Below, piece by piece: positions 53,601 to 63,856 of a stretch of DNA of 64,000 nt. Source of the stretch: Bradyrhizobium yuanmingense (GTDB taxonomy: Bacteria > Pseudomonadota > Alphaproteobacteria > Rhizobiales > Xanthobacteraceae); the NCBI RefSeq assembly GCF_900094575.1, contig NZ_FMAE01000001.1:806001-870000 (forward strand). Reading direction: 5' to 3'. The notes beneath the pieces were generated by a model, which was given only the letters and a program-made list of their open reading frames with translations, made no database searches and was not told where the DNA came from. Positions within the stretch are counted from its first letter, which is position 1. Each line of letters opens with the position of its first letter. A program made the position numbers and the translations under genes.

Positions 53601-53992
53601 CCATCGCCGACGAATCTGGCTATCCTGCCATCATAAGCAGCAATCACGCTCGCGCAGGCAGCGCGATAGGCCCGGATCACCTCCCACATATCCTCGGGAT
53701 CGAGACGCGCCGAGAGCGCAGTCGAGCCGACCAGATCGCAAAACATGACCGTGAGATGACGCCGCTCGGCGTCCTGAGGAGGAGCGGGAGATGCGATCAA
53801 CGCTGCCGGATCGAGGTCAGCGATAGCACGCAGCATCTTGCGGCGATGGCCGAGCAGGACTCCGAGCTTATCGAAGTCCTCTTCCATCAGTTCGGGAAGG
53901 ACGCCTATGTCGATCCCATTTTGGGCAAAGCGCTCCGCGTATTGCGCAAGCCCCAGCTTCTCGAGCCACTCCGCAATCTGCATTGGCTCCAC
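50654..53992 (-). CDS. SAM domain / class III adenylate cyclase / AAA ATPase / TPR-like signalling protein
   Basis: 1112 residues. A SAM domain at about 1-65 (MQIAEWLEKLGLAQYAERFA) precedes a class III cyclase domain (about 78-250): VMFCDLVGSTALSARL and FVGDGILVYFGYP hold the two metal Asp residues. Then comes a STAND-type ATPase with Walker A GEAGIGKSRIVATL and the Walker B-like LLIICEDMHWADA. The last 450 residues are helical repeats of the TPR/AAA-associated type. Bradyrhizobium encodes many such proteins; most make cAMP, but signals and targets are unknown. It is the first gene of the minus-strand signalling block. Confidence 0.92.
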   Translation of the reverse strand: MEPMQIAEWLEKLGLAQYAERFAQNGIDIGVLPELMEEDFDKLGVLLGHRRKMLRAIADLDPAALIASPAPPQDAERRHLTVMFCDLVGSTALSARLDPEDMWEVIRAYRAACASVIAAYDGRIARFVGDGILVYFGYPRAHEDDAERAVRAGLDMISAIRQLKTGTDERAELRIAIATGLVVVGDLISGDASEEHATIGDTPNLAARLQSLAEPGVVVVASSTRRLLGDLFSLRNLGRREVKGMADPIAVWAVEGATASESRFEAVRAARSIGFVGRKNEIEFILSRQREAWQGRGQFVLISGEAGIGKSRIVATLSESPSLGLHRRVRYQCSPYHTNSALHPFVAQLERAAGIRSHDTADQKLDKLEAMLAIGTQQVARATPLIAALLSIPTGDHCPPLGLSPAQQRRQTFAALLDQLEGLARGQPLLIICEDMHWADATTLELFDLAVDRIRGLPILVLLTSRPEFEPSWSGLANVSLLRLDRLDRQDTRALVEQIVVGRQLPREMMEQIIDKTDGIPLFVEELTKMVLESGLLVEDAGRYRLNNPLPPLAIPATLQDSLMARLDRLAPVKEVAQIGAAIGRDFSYALLKTVAGRDDLTLGAALGQLEEAELLLRRGTPPEANYSFKHALVQEAAYESLLKSKRQVLHTRIGDVLRDKFPIVAETEPEVLAHHFTEAGLSEIALEWWRKAGQQALKRSAYSEAIAHLGKAIAIADQLPGEPHRMMSRLHLQIAYGRALRGSLGHSAPETVAAWTRARQFAAGIDDPVELAPVHSGLFNACLTHGELAPMRELADAIRSAAERRPDSPVAAVVAHWTGGVTCWFAGEYLNARTHLERALAIYRAEPDPATFRASALDLPFVIMRFLALVLWPLGDIARARKLAAEAVGTPGEKRALSQANALVHRAVFDGVCGGMLQQTETILALGLARDHTMPLYVAAGTYLNGLAKWRAGDRMTGLADMRHGWTFLHENDCYLCEPFWGMHVALAIADLGDVETGLEILDELIAGTGQSGQHWLDAELHRVRGKLLSRHNPSDESSAEDALKRALDIAQHQQTKTFELRSALELARLYKTNGRARTLSEVLAPVVAQFEAEHGLPEFAEAKELLRNGR

Positions 53993-54276
53993 CGATCGTG
54001 TGGTTAGCGGTTAGCAGAAATTTTGGACCACGGCGCGCGGGGACAATATACCAACGTTACCATTATGGCACGTCATGTTTGTTGCGCGACCACCTAGGCT
54101 TCTCAATCCCGATATCGCATTGAACCAGTGAGCTGCGCGAGGCGAACGGCTTCGCACCTAAACATCGTCGGCACGCAGCATTGGACGGCAGAGGTTGCGA
54201 TGAGTCTCGTCGCAGTCGTTCCGAACCAGAAACTGAGGCTTGTGCCAAGCGGATATTTTTCGCGACCGCAGCTCCT
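53993..54276. other. Gap downstream of the small membrane gene
   Basis: About 280 bases with lower G+C and no convincing gene. An overlapping frame at 54063-54368 has no coding look. No terminator or repeat is evident. Confidence 0.45.
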
Positions 54277-54792
54277 TCATTGCTCGCCGATAGGCGCTTC
54301 ATAGTTGCGAGCCATCGTGCCCGCCGCAACCTGAAGCGAAGAACCGACCACCCAGCAGCCGGCAACAAAGCCGATCAGGCCGTTCGGCAGATTTTGATCA
54401 AGGACAAGAATGCTGACGGACAGAGTCGCAGCGATTGCCGCACCGAACGTGCCAGCCGCACTCATAATCTCGACCGGCTCGGAACCGTTCCATTCTTCCG
54501 AGATGCTCGATGTCGACCTCTGTGCGCCATGGCCAGCCATATCAATTCCGACGTAATAGCCGACAGCTCCGTAGAGCATTGTTATCAGGACGATCCAGCC
54601 GCTTTCGAATAGTCCGGCTTTCTGACGTAACAGGGCCGCCCCAACATAGAGGCCGCCAGATGCACCAACGGCGGCCAGCCCGATTCTTTCAAGAAGATGA
54701 GCCGATTTGATCAGACTGGAACGGGGGATCCGAAGATTGCCGACCCGCCTTGTTGCGGAGAAGGCGTTGGAAATTGCGCTGCTTATCTTCAT
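54277..54792 (-). CDS. Four-helix membrane protein of unknown function
   Basis: 171 residues. Four membrane helices: IGLAAVGASGGLYVGAALLR, WIVLITMLYGAVGYYVGIDM, GTFGAAIAATLSVSILVLDQ and LIGFVAGCWVVGSSLQVAAG. Charged N-terminal helix (SATRRVGNLRIPRSSLIKS). AAGGAGCTCC before the ATG is a strong ribosome site. Inner-membrane. No family recognised. Local G+C is lower than average. Confidence 0.75.
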   Translation of the reverse strand: MKISSAISNAFSATRRVGNLRIPRSSLIKSAHLLERIGLAAVGASGGLYVGAALLRQKAGLFESGWIVLITMLYGAVGYYVGIDMAGHGAQRSTSSISEEWNGSEPVEIMSAAGTFGAAIAATLSVSILVLDQNLPNGLIGFVAGCWVVGSSLQVAAGTMARNYEAPIGEQ

Positions 54793-55234
54793 AGGAGCTC
54801 CTTCTGAGTAAGTAGCAGCCTACCGGCCGACCCCGAACAGAAGCTGCGTGAGTTGCGCGATGCCCTTTCATTCCAATTTCTGAAGAATCTTTGCTGAGTG
54901 ATGGGACTGGCTTTGCTCGTGAGCGAGACGGAACCAATCCAAAGCTGCGAGCATGTGGCTGCGCAGGCATTGCATCTCACCCGTGTTTCAAATGATCCGG
55001 GTGCGGCAATTTTCGTTGCGAGAGTGGTAATTCAGAAAGAGAGCGAGCGCGTATGAAGCGGTTCACACACGGTCCTCCCTGTCGCTCTATTCGGTCACAA
55101 TTTCCGAAGGACGCATCTCATTTCGCGATAATGGACGGCGAACATGCTGGATCTGCAACGCGCGGTTGGTCAGCACGCTGCCCGCGTCTGGCCGAAATCA
55201 AAGATACGCGCTTGGTTTCGTGAAGCTCGCAGCC
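54793..55234. other. 440-base gap
   Basis: No gene with coding character. It carries the upstream region of the four-helix membrane gene and, on the other side, the downstream end of the ABC operon. The base composition is mixed. No repeat family of this window occurs here. Confidence 0.45.
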
Positions 55235-57103
<1,869 letters not shown>

Positions 57104-57112
57104 GCGATTGCC

Positions 57113-58039
57113 CTAATAGCCCCGCCTGCGATCGACCAGCCCCGGCAGCTCCTCGCCGCGGCGGTGACGCGCGATGACGTCGAGCACGAAATCGACGGCC
57201 GTATCGGGCGTGGTCATGCTGGCGTTGTGCGGCGTCAGCAGGATACGCGGATGGCTCCAGAACGGGTGGCCTACCGGCAGCGGCTCGGGATCGGTGACGT
57301 CGAGCACCGCACCTGATAGCGCGCCGCTGTCCAGGGCTGCGAGGAGATCGGCCTCGACGAGATGCGGGCCGCGTCCGACATTGACGAGCCCTGCCCCGCG
57401 CGGCAGGCGCGCGAACAGCTCGGCATTGAGAATGCCGCGCGTTTGATCCGTCAGCGGCAGCAGGCAGACGAGAATGTCGGCCTGCGCCAGAAATTCTGGC
57501 AAGGCATCGGCCCCCGCATAGCAGGTGACGCCTTCGATCTCGCGCGGCGAACGATTCCACCCAAGAAGCGGAAAGCCGAACGTCTTGAGCCGTTCCAGCA
57601 CGGCCTGGCCGAGCTGGCCGAGCCCCATCACGCCGACGTGCCGGCGCCTGGCCGGCGTGATCCGGATCTCGCGCCAGACCTGCTGCCTCTGCTGGCTGAT
57701 GAAATCGAGGAGATCGCGATGCAGGGCAAGCACGGCCATGGTGACGTATTCGACCATGGTCTCGGCAATGCCGGGCTCCAGCATGCGGACCAGCGGGATG
57801 TGCGCCGGGACTGTCGTGGTGTCGAACTGATCGACGCCCGCGCCCACCGAGAAGACCAGCTCGAGATTGGGAAAGGTCGTCGTGATGTCATCCGGCGGCA
57901 CCCAGGCCACGAGATAGCGCACCGCGGCCGGATCGCCGATGTCGGGCCAGAGCCGGAACGGCACATCAGGCGCGCGCTCCGCGAAGAAGAGCGCCCACTC
58001 GGCGCCGCGCACCATATTGGCCTTGTAGAGAACCGTCAT
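57113..58039 (-). CDS. D-2-hydroxyacid dehydrogenase (glyoxylate/hydroxypyruvate reductase A type)
   Basis: 308 residues. NAD(P) motif GVMGLGQLGQAVLERLKTFG. Catalytic Arg in NVGRGPHLVEADLL, Glu in LDVTDPEPLPVGHPFW, His in LLTPHNASMTTP. Close in pattern to GhrA. Sits between the FAD oxidoreductase and the ATPase gene in an ABC operon, 7 bases after the former. A 2-keto acid freed by the FAD enzyme could be its substrate; this is inference from position. Confidence 0.9.
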   Translation of the reverse strand: MTVLYKANMVRGAEWALFFAERAPDVPFRLWPDIGDPAAVRYLVAWVPPDDITTTFPNLELVFSVGAGVDQFDTTTVPAHIPLVRMLEPGIAETMVEYVTMAVLALHRDLLDFISQQRQQVWREIRITPARRRHVGVMGLGQLGQAVLERLKTFGFPLLGWNRSPREIEGVTCYAGADALPEFLAQADILVCLLPLTDQTRGILNAELFARLPRGAGLVNVGRGPHLVEADLLAALDSGALSGAVLDVTDPEPLPVGHPFWSHPRILLTPHNASMTTPDTAVDFVLDVIARHRRGEELPGLVDRRRGY

Positions 58040-58046
58040 GCCGGCC

Positions 58047-59375
58047 TCAGAACGGGCTGACCGGCGCGAGCCGGCGGCCGTCGATCATGCGCTTGTGGCT
58101 GTAGGCGGCCGGATCGACAAGCGGCGTCGCGCCGGTCACGAGGTCGGCGGCGAGCTTGCCGGCGGCGGGACCGATGCCGAAACCGTGGCCGGAGAAGCCG
58201 GTCGCGAGGAAGAAACCCGGCAGCGCATCGACCGGTGAGATCACCGGTATCGTATCGGGCGTGCAGTCGATGGTGCCGCCCCAGGCTTCGGCGATCTCGA
58301 TGTCCTTCAATTCCGGATTCGACTTGATCAGCGCCGCCAGCGCCGCATTGACCAGCGACATGTCGGGCGCGGGATCGCGCACGCGCTCGGCCTCGAACGG
58401 CGATGGCTTGTCGAAACTCCAGCTGGTGCCGCGCATGAGCTGATCGAAGAACGATTTGCCGAACGAAAGCTTCAATCCGTTCTTGCGATGCTGATAGGTC
58501 GGCCAGAACGTGCGCGCGTAACGGAACAGGTCCGGCGACAGCTCGACCGTGCCGCGGTTGCGCAGCGCCAGCGTGAAGCCGCCGTCGAGGCGGCGGCGGA
58601 TGCAGTAGAAATCGGTGCCGAGCGCGCCGGAGGTGATCTCCGGTCCCGGCGTGGTCCGGCACGCGGTGGCGTTGACGAGTCCGATCGGCAGCTCGATGCC
58701 GTGGCGGCGGCAGAACAGCGACGACCACGCGCCGCCCGCCAGCAGCACGGATTGCGTGCGGATGGTGCCCTTCTCGGTGACGACGGCGCTGACCCTCCCG
58801 CCCGTCGTCTCCAGCCCGCGCGCGGCGCAGCCCTGGTGGATGGTGACGCCGTGCTTGCGTGCGGCGGTGGCGAGCGCAGGGACGGCCATCGACGGCTCGG
58901 CGCGGCCATCGCTCGGCGTGTGCAGGCCGCCGACCCATGTGTCGGCGTTGCCGGGCATGCGCTCGGCGACCTCGGCCGGCGTCAGCACGGTGGAGTGAAC
59001 CTGCATCTCGCGCGCGACCGCGGCCCAGCGCTCCCAGCTGGCGAGTTCGTCCTTGCTCTTGGTCAGGAACAACACCCCGGTTCGCCGGAAGCCGGCATCG
59101 ACGCCGGCATCGTTCTGCATGTCCTCCCACAGAAGCAGCGCCTCGCGCGCGAGCGGGATCTCCTCGCGTGCGCGGCCTTGCTGGCGGCACCAGCCCCAAT
59201 TGCGGCTCGACTGCTCGCCGCCGACATGGCCCTTCTCGACCAGCGCGACGGAGTGCCCCTTCTTCGCCAGATGATAGGCGGCCGAGACGCCGATGACGCC
59301 GCCGCCGATGACGACGACATCTACCTGCGCCGGCAGGCGTTCGTCGCTGTTGATGCGGTTGAGCGGCGGGGACAT
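58047..59375 (-). CDS. FAD-dependent oxidoreductase (DadA/sarcosine-oxidase-like)
   Basis: 442 residues of the DAO fold. VVVIGGGVIGVSAAYHLAKK (about 20-39) with E46 as ribose contact. SSRNWGWCRQQGR is the conserved segment after it. C-terminal AWGGTIDCTPDTIPVISPVD and FSGHGFGIGPAAGKLAADLV close the FAD site. Oxidises a D-amino acid, secondary amine or similar substrate, giving an imine that hydrolyses to a keto acid. Co-encoded with peptide-type transport genes, so it probably acts on the imported compound or on a part of it. Confidence 0.92.
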   Translation of the reverse strand: MSPPLNRINSDERLPAQVDVVVIGGGVIGVSAAYHLAKKGHSVALVEKGHVGGEQSSRNWGWCRQQGRAREEIPLAREALLLWEDMQNDAGVDAGFRRTGVLFLTKSKDELASWERWAAVAREMQVHSTVLTPAEVAERMPGNADTWVGGLHTPSDGRAEPSMAVPALATAARKHGVTIHQGCAARGLETTGGRVSAVVTEKGTIRTQSVLLAGGAWSSLFCRRHGIELPIGLVNATACRTTPGPEITSGALGTDFYCIRRRLDGGFTLALRNRGTVELSPDLFRYARTFWPTYQHRKNGLKLSFGKSFFDQLMRGTSWSFDKPSPFEAERVRDPAPDMSLVNAALAALIKSNPELKDIEIAEAWGGTIDCTPDTIPVISPVDALPGFFLATGFSGHGFGIGPAAGKLAADLVTGATPLVDPAAYSHKRMIDGRRLAPVSPF

Positions 59376-59427
59376 GGGGCACTCCTGGAGTTCAGTTCGA
59401 GTTCTTGCGCGTCAGAGGTCTTGCGCG

Positions 59428-60303
59428 TCACGGGATGTTCATTCGCGGATCGAGCGCATCGCGCAGGCCGTCACCGAGAAAGTTGAAGCTGGTCACCGCG
59501 AGCGTGATGGCGACGCCCGGCGCGATCGCGAGCCAGGGCGCGCTGGTGAGATAGATCTGCGCATTGTTGAGCATGTTGCCCCAGCTCGCCGCCGGCGGCT
59601 GGATGCCGTAGCCGAGATAGCTGACATAGGATTCGAGCAGGATCGCCTTGGCGACGTTGAGCGTCGCGGCAACGACGATCGGCGCGATCGCGTTGGGCAC
59701 GAGCTCGCGGAACATGATGCGCAGGTTCGAGGAGCCGAACGCGAGCGCGGCGACCGCAAACTCACGCTCGCGCAGCGAACGCACCTGGGCTTCGACCACG
59801 CGGGCCACCGCCATCCAGGCCGTGGCGGCGATCAATATGGTGGTGGTGACGAGACCGGGCTCGGTCAGCGCTGCGAGGGCCAGCAGCAGGAAGATGGTCG
59901 GAAAGCACAGCACGGCGTCGACGAGCCGCATCAACACCGCGCCGACCGCGCCGCCATAGAACCCGGCAAAGGCGCCGACGACAATGCCGACCGCCATCGC
60001 GATCACCATCGCGACGATGCCGATCGAGAGCGAGACCCGCCCGCCCATCATCAACCGTGCCAGCACGTCGCGGCCGAGCTCGTCGGTGCCGAGAATATGC
60101 GCGCCGGAGAGCGGCGGCGCGAACCGCTTCATGATGTCGATGTAGGTGTCGTCGAACGGCAGCAGGTAGGGGCCGAACGTCGAACCGAGCACGAGCACGA
60201 GGATGATCAAGGCGCCCGCGAGCGCCAACCGATGCCGGCGAAAGCGCCGCCACGCGGCCTGGCCGGGCGCGAGCTGAACGGTGGAGAAGGCTGCGGTCGC
60301 CAT
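59428..60303 (-). CDS. ABC transporter permease, DppC/OppC type
   Basis: 291 residues. N-terminal cytoplasmic part (WRRFRRHRLALAGALIILVL) leads into TM1. A short periplasmic segment follows (HILGTDELGRDVLARLMMGG, the DppC hallmark), then five helices. The EAA loop reads EREFAVAALAFGSSNLRIMF. Start at 60303, four bases after the previous permease stop; the longer frame to 60342 overlaps that gene. Pairs with the DppB-like protein. Confidence 0.93.
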   Translation of the reverse strand: MATAAFSTVQLAPGQAAWRRFRRHRLALAGALIILVLVLGSTFGPYLLPFDDTYIDIMKRFAPPLSGAHILGTDELGRDVLARLMMGGRVSLSIGIVAMVIAMAVGIVVGAFAGFYGGAVGAVLMRLVDAVLCFPTIFLLLALAALTEPGLVTTTILIAATAWMAVARVVEAQVRSLREREFAVAALAFGSSNLRIMFRELVPNAIAPIVVAATLNVAKAILLESYVSYLGYGIQPPAASWGNMLNNAQIYLTSAPWLAIAPGVAITLAVTSFNFLGDGLRDALDPRMNIP

Positions 60304-60307
60304 CGCT

Positions 60308-61258
60308 TCAGCCCACCCGGATGCGCGGATCGACGACGGCATAGAGGATGTCTGCCAGCAGCGAGCCGATCAGCACCATCGTCGCCGAGAACATCAGGAT
60401 GCCCATCACCACGGGATAGTCGCGGTAACCAATCGAATCCAGGAACAGGCGGCCCATGCCCGGCCAGGTGAACACGGTCTCCGCCACCAGCGCACCGCCC
60501 AGCAGCGTCGGAAACTGCAGGCCGGCGACCGTGATCATCGGCAGCAGCGCGTTGCGAAGCGCGTGCACCGTGAGAATGCGCCATTCCGGCATGCCCTTGG
60601 CGCGTGCAGTGCGGATGTAGTCCTGGTTGATGACCTCGAGCATCGAGGAGCGCATGAAACGGCCCCACATCGCGGTCTCGACCAGCGCCAGCACCATGGC
60701 CGGCGCGATCAGATGATGCAGCAGGTCGAGGAAGGAGCCGTCGCCAATGGTATGCCGGTTGCCCGCCGGCAGCCAGCCGAGCTTGACCGAGAAGACGTAG
60801 ATGGTGACGAGGCCGAACCAGAAGGTCGGGATCGACAGCGCGATCATGGCACCGACGGTGGCGAGCGTATCGAACAGCGAGTAGCGGCGTAGCGCGCCAA
60901 GGATGCCGATCCAGCAGCCGAGCAGCACCGCGATGATGGTCGCCGTCGCCATCAGCTCCAGCGTGGCGCCGAGATGCGAGGAGATCACCGACAGCACCGC
61001 CTCGCCGTCGCGATACGACTTGCCCCAATCACCCCGCACCATGCGGCCGAACCAGTCGAGATATTGGACCGGCAGCGGACGATCGAGGCCGAGCTGCCTG
61101 GTGACGCGGTCGAGATCCTCCTGCGTCATCTGGCTTGAGACGGCAAACTGCGACAGCGGCCCGCCGGGCGCCAGATGCAGGATGGCGAAGCCGATCCCCG
61201 AGACGATCACGAGCAGCATGATCGCCTGCGCCAGGCGATTGACGACGTAGCGGGCCAT
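60308..61258 (-). CDS. ABC transporter permease, DppB/OppB type
   Basis: 316 residues. MARYVVNRLAQAIMLLVIVS starts TM1, then the LGLDRPLPVQYLDWFGRMVR signature of DppB permeases, and five more helices. EAA loop IRTARAKGMPEWRILTVHAL. It forms the channel with the DppC-like partner. Preceded on the same strand by the binding protein gene (27-base gap). Confidence 0.93.
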   Translation of the reverse strand: MARYVVNRLAQAIMLLVIVSGIGFAILHLAPGGPLSQFAVSSQMTQEDLDRVTRQLGLDRPLPVQYLDWFGRMVRGDWGKSYRDGEAVLSVISSHLGATLELMATATIIAVLLGCWIGILGALRRYSLFDTLATVGAMIALSIPTFWFGLVTIYVFSVKLGWLPAGNRHTIGDGSFLDLLHHLIAPAMVLALVETAMWGRFMRSSMLEVINQDYIRTARAKGMPEWRILTVHALRNALLPMITVAGLQFPTLLGGALVAETVFTWPGMGRLFLDSIGYRDYPVVMGILMFSATMVLIGSLLADILYAVVDPRIRVG

Positions 61259-61285
61259 CTCAGGCGATCCGACCAGCCCGAGACA

Positions 61286-62977
61286 TCAGGCCCAATACCA
61301 TTCGCGCATGTTCCAGCTGTTGATCGACATGTTGATGTTGGGACGGAAGCCTTGCAGCCCCTCCTTGATGCCCTCGGCGATGAAGCCCTGGAACAGCGGC
61401 AGGATGGCGAGGTCGTTGCGGATCAGCTTTTGCAGCTCGCCATAGGTGGCCTTGCGTTGCGCCAGGTCGAATTGCTTGGCGCCTTCAGACAACAGCCGGT
61501 CGGCCTGCGCGCTTTGATATTGATAAGTGTTGAAGCCGCGGCCGCCCTTGGCGGGAATGGCGCCGGAGCCGAAGCGCGGCGTCACGTCGGGGTCGCTGCC
61601 CAGCATGAAGTTCACGCCGACGATCACTGAATTGAACTTCGATTGCTGCCAGAAGTCGCCCCAGATCACGGCCGCCGGCATGTTGCTGACGCGCATCGCC
61701 GCGCCAATGGCCCGCCAGTCCTGGATCAGGAGCTGCTGGCACTGTTCGCGCACGGCACTGCCCGCCGTCGTCGAGTTGGTGAATTCGAGCTTGACGCCGC
61801 CCTTCTCGCGAATGCCGCCGGAGCCGCGAACCCAGCCCGCGGCGTCGAGCAGCGCGTTGGCCTTGGCAGGATCGTATTTGTGCTGCGGCAGACCCTGCTG
61901 GAACGACCAGGCCTGCTGCGGCACGAAGCTCTCGGTCTGCGTCGGCAGACCGTAATAGAGCGCGTCGATGATCGCCTGCTTGTTGATGCCGAGATAGAGC
62001 GCCTCGCGCACGGCACGATCAGTGAAAGGGCCAAAATCCAGGTTCGGCGCGATATGCTCTACCGAGGAGGTCGAAGAGACGAAGATCTTGCGGCCCTTCA
62101 GCGTCTTTGCCTCCTGCACGAAGTTCGGCAGGATGCCTTGCAAGCCGGTGTAGTCGACCTGACCGGTGCGGAACTGGGTGTAGAGCACGGTGAGATCAGG
62201 GATGTATTTGAAGACCACGCGTTCGAGGTACGGCCCCTTGCCATGATAGCCGGTGTGGGCGTTCAGCTGGATATGGTCGCCGGGCACGCGCTCGCCCCAG
62301 CGAAACGGGCCGGTCCCGACAGGCGCACTGTGGAACGGTGAGGCATTCGGATCGGACACCTTCTCCAGGATGTGCTTGGGCACGATGAAGGTGAACGACG
62401 CCAGGATCGACATATAGGGCGAATAGGGCGCTTCCATTCGCCAGTGGATCTCGTCGGACGCCACGACGGTGATGTCCTTGACGAGGCTATGGCCGACCCG
62501 GCTGCGCGCACGGAATGCGGGATTGTTGATCAGCTCGATGGAGAATTTGACATCCTCCGCCGTGAACGGCGTGCCGTCGTGCCACTTCACGTTATTGCGC
62601 AGCTTGATCTTCCAGGTCAGGCCATCGGCGGAGAGGCCGCCATTCTCGATGGTCGGGACTTCGCGGGCGAGGTCGGGGACGAACTTGCCATCGGGCTCGA
62701 TGTACCAGAGCGGCGAGAACACCTGCCACCAGATGCCCTGATCGACCTCGATGCCCGGCATCAAGGGATGAAAGACGGTCGGCTCTTGCGACAGCGCCGC
62801 AATCACTTGGCCACGCGGCTTGCCCGGCGGATTGGTGGGACGTTCGGTCTGCGCGGAAGCGTTCCCTGAAAGCGTCCAGCCTGCGGCCGCGCCCGCGCCG
62901 AGCTGGAAGAATTGACGGCGATTCGGAATGCCGAGATGTCCTGCCCCAACGCCGAACTTGCCGGTGTCGTCCGCCAT
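61286..62977 (-). CDS. Peptide/opine-type ABC transporter substrate-binding protein, Tat signal
   Basis: 563 residues of the SBP_bac_5 class. The N-terminus has a twin-arginine-like signal, NRRQFFQLGAGAAAGWTLSG, cut near ASA-QT. The rest is a typical large two-lobe binder (LTWKIKLRNNVKWHDGTPFT, then PYSPYMSILASFTFIVPKHI). Tat export implies folding before transport, less usual for this family. First gene of the operon; divergent XRE-cupin regulator lies 217 bases away. Substrate unknown. Confidence 0.92.
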   Translation of the reverse strand: MADDTGKFGVGAGHLGIPNRRQFFQLGAGAAAGWTLSGNASAQTERPTNPPGKPRGQVIAALSQEPTVFHPLMPGIEVDQGIWWQVFSPLWYIEPDGKFVPDLAREVPTIENGGLSADGLTWKIKLRNNVKWHDGTPFTAEDVKFSIELINNPAFRARSRVGHSLVKDITVVASDEIHWRMEAPYSPYMSILASFTFIVPKHILEKVSDPNASPFHSAPVGTGPFRWGERVPGDHIQLNAHTGYHGKGPYLERVVFKYIPDLTVLYTQFRTGQVDYTGLQGILPNFVQEAKTLKGRKIFVSSTSSVEHIAPNLDFGPFTDRAVREALYLGINKQAIIDALYYGLPTQTESFVPQQAWSFQQGLPQHKYDPAKANALLDAAGWVRGSGGIREKGGVKLEFTNSTTAGSAVREQCQQLLIQDWRAIGAAMRVSNMPAAVIWGDFWQQSKFNSVIVGVNFMLGSDPDVTPRFGSGAIPAKGGRGFNTYQYQSAQADRLLSEGAKQFDLAQRKATYGELQKLIRNDLAILPLFQGFIAEGIKEGLQGFRPNINMSINSWNMREWYWA

Positions 62978-63194
62978 GACCCACTCTCCGTTTCCGCACG
63001 CGGCACCGTCTCCCGCGCCCCCGAGACCCCGGCAAAGGGACAGGAGTGGGCTTTAGTGCTTCTAAATTTTCTCCCAAAAGTTCATCATGACTAAATACAG
63101 CTGTCAATCGCATTGCTAGAATGCGCCAGCTTTTCACTCTGACTGAAGGCACGGGCTCGATACCCGACGCTGAGATGATGCATGGGAGAGCCAC
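62978..63194. promoter_or_regulatory. Divergent promoter region of the ABC operon and XRE-cupin gene
   Basis: 217 bases. An A+T-rich stretch (63058-63110) holds ttctaaattttctcccaaaa and gttcatcatgactaaataca, a likely place for both promoters and for the regulator's own site. No perfect palindrome is seen. Confidence 0.45.
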
Positions 63195-63827
63195 ATGGAT
63201 GGTCGCGGCGATACCAACGGCAGCAAGGACGCTTCGGCGATCGAAGCTGACGATGCGGTCGACCAGCGCTTGGGTGAAACCGTGCGGCTGCTGCGGCAGC
63301 GCGCTGGCCTGTCGATCCAGGACGTCGCCAACAAGACCGGCCTGTCGACCGGCATGATCAGCCAGCTCGAACGTGCGCGCGCCATGCCGTCGATCCGCAC
63401 GCTGCGCCTGCTCAGCATCGCGCTCGACGTTCCCATCTCCTATTTCTTCGAGAGCAGCGATCCTGCCGAAGCGCCGCGCTACACCGTGCGCAAGAACGCC
63501 AGGCGGCTGCTGCGGCTCACCGCCACCGGCGTCGTCAAGGAAGCGCTGACCCCGGAAGGCAAAGGCCAGCTCGAGCTCTACGAGCTCACGCTCAACCCCG
63601 GCGCCTCCTCCGGCACCGACTTCCTGCAGCACACCGGCGAGAAGGCGGGCTACATCCTCTCGGGCAGCCTGCGGCTGTGGCTCGACAACCAGGCCCATGT
63701 GCTGGAAGCCGGCGACAGCTTTCGTTTTCCGAGCATCGTGCCGCACATGTTCGACAACCCGACCCAGCAGGTGGCGCGCGTGATCTGGGTGACGACGCTG
63801 CGCCAGACCGACTCGCCGACGGGTTGA
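63195..63827 (+). CDS. XRE-family transcriptional regulator with cupin domain
   Basis: 210 residues. HTH_3 domain (about 28-85): LRQRAGLSIQDVANKTGLST, GMISQLERARAMPSIRTLR. C-terminal cupin (about 125-200): HTGEKAGYILSGSLRLWLDN and LEAGDSFRFPSIVPHMFDNP. The MocR/PuuR-type layout senses a small molecule and usually represses a catabolic operon next to it. Divergent to the ABC operon, so it is the probable controller. ATG at 63195 after ggagagcc. Confidence 0.92.
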   Translation: MDGRGDTNGSKDASAIEADDAVDQRLGETVRLLRQRAGLSIQDVANKTGLSTGMISQLERARAMPSIRTLRLLSIALDVPISYFFESSDPAEAPRYTVRKNARRLLRLTATGVVKEALTPEGKGQLELYELTLNPGASSGTDFLQHTGEKAGYILSGSLRLWLDNQAHVLEAGDSFRFPSIVPHMFDNPTQQVARVIWVTTLRQTDSPTG

Positions 63828-63856
63828 GTCCGGCATCAAGGTCTGGCGAGACGGAT

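Noticed and set aside
54063..54368. A 101-codon frame on the minus strand
   Set aside because: It overlaps the better-supported membrane gene, has no ribosome site, domain or coding bias.
63146..63166. A second T-loop-like hairpin, cgggctcgatacccg
   Set aside because: The loop lacks the TTC core, and no cloverleaf can be drawn from the flanks.
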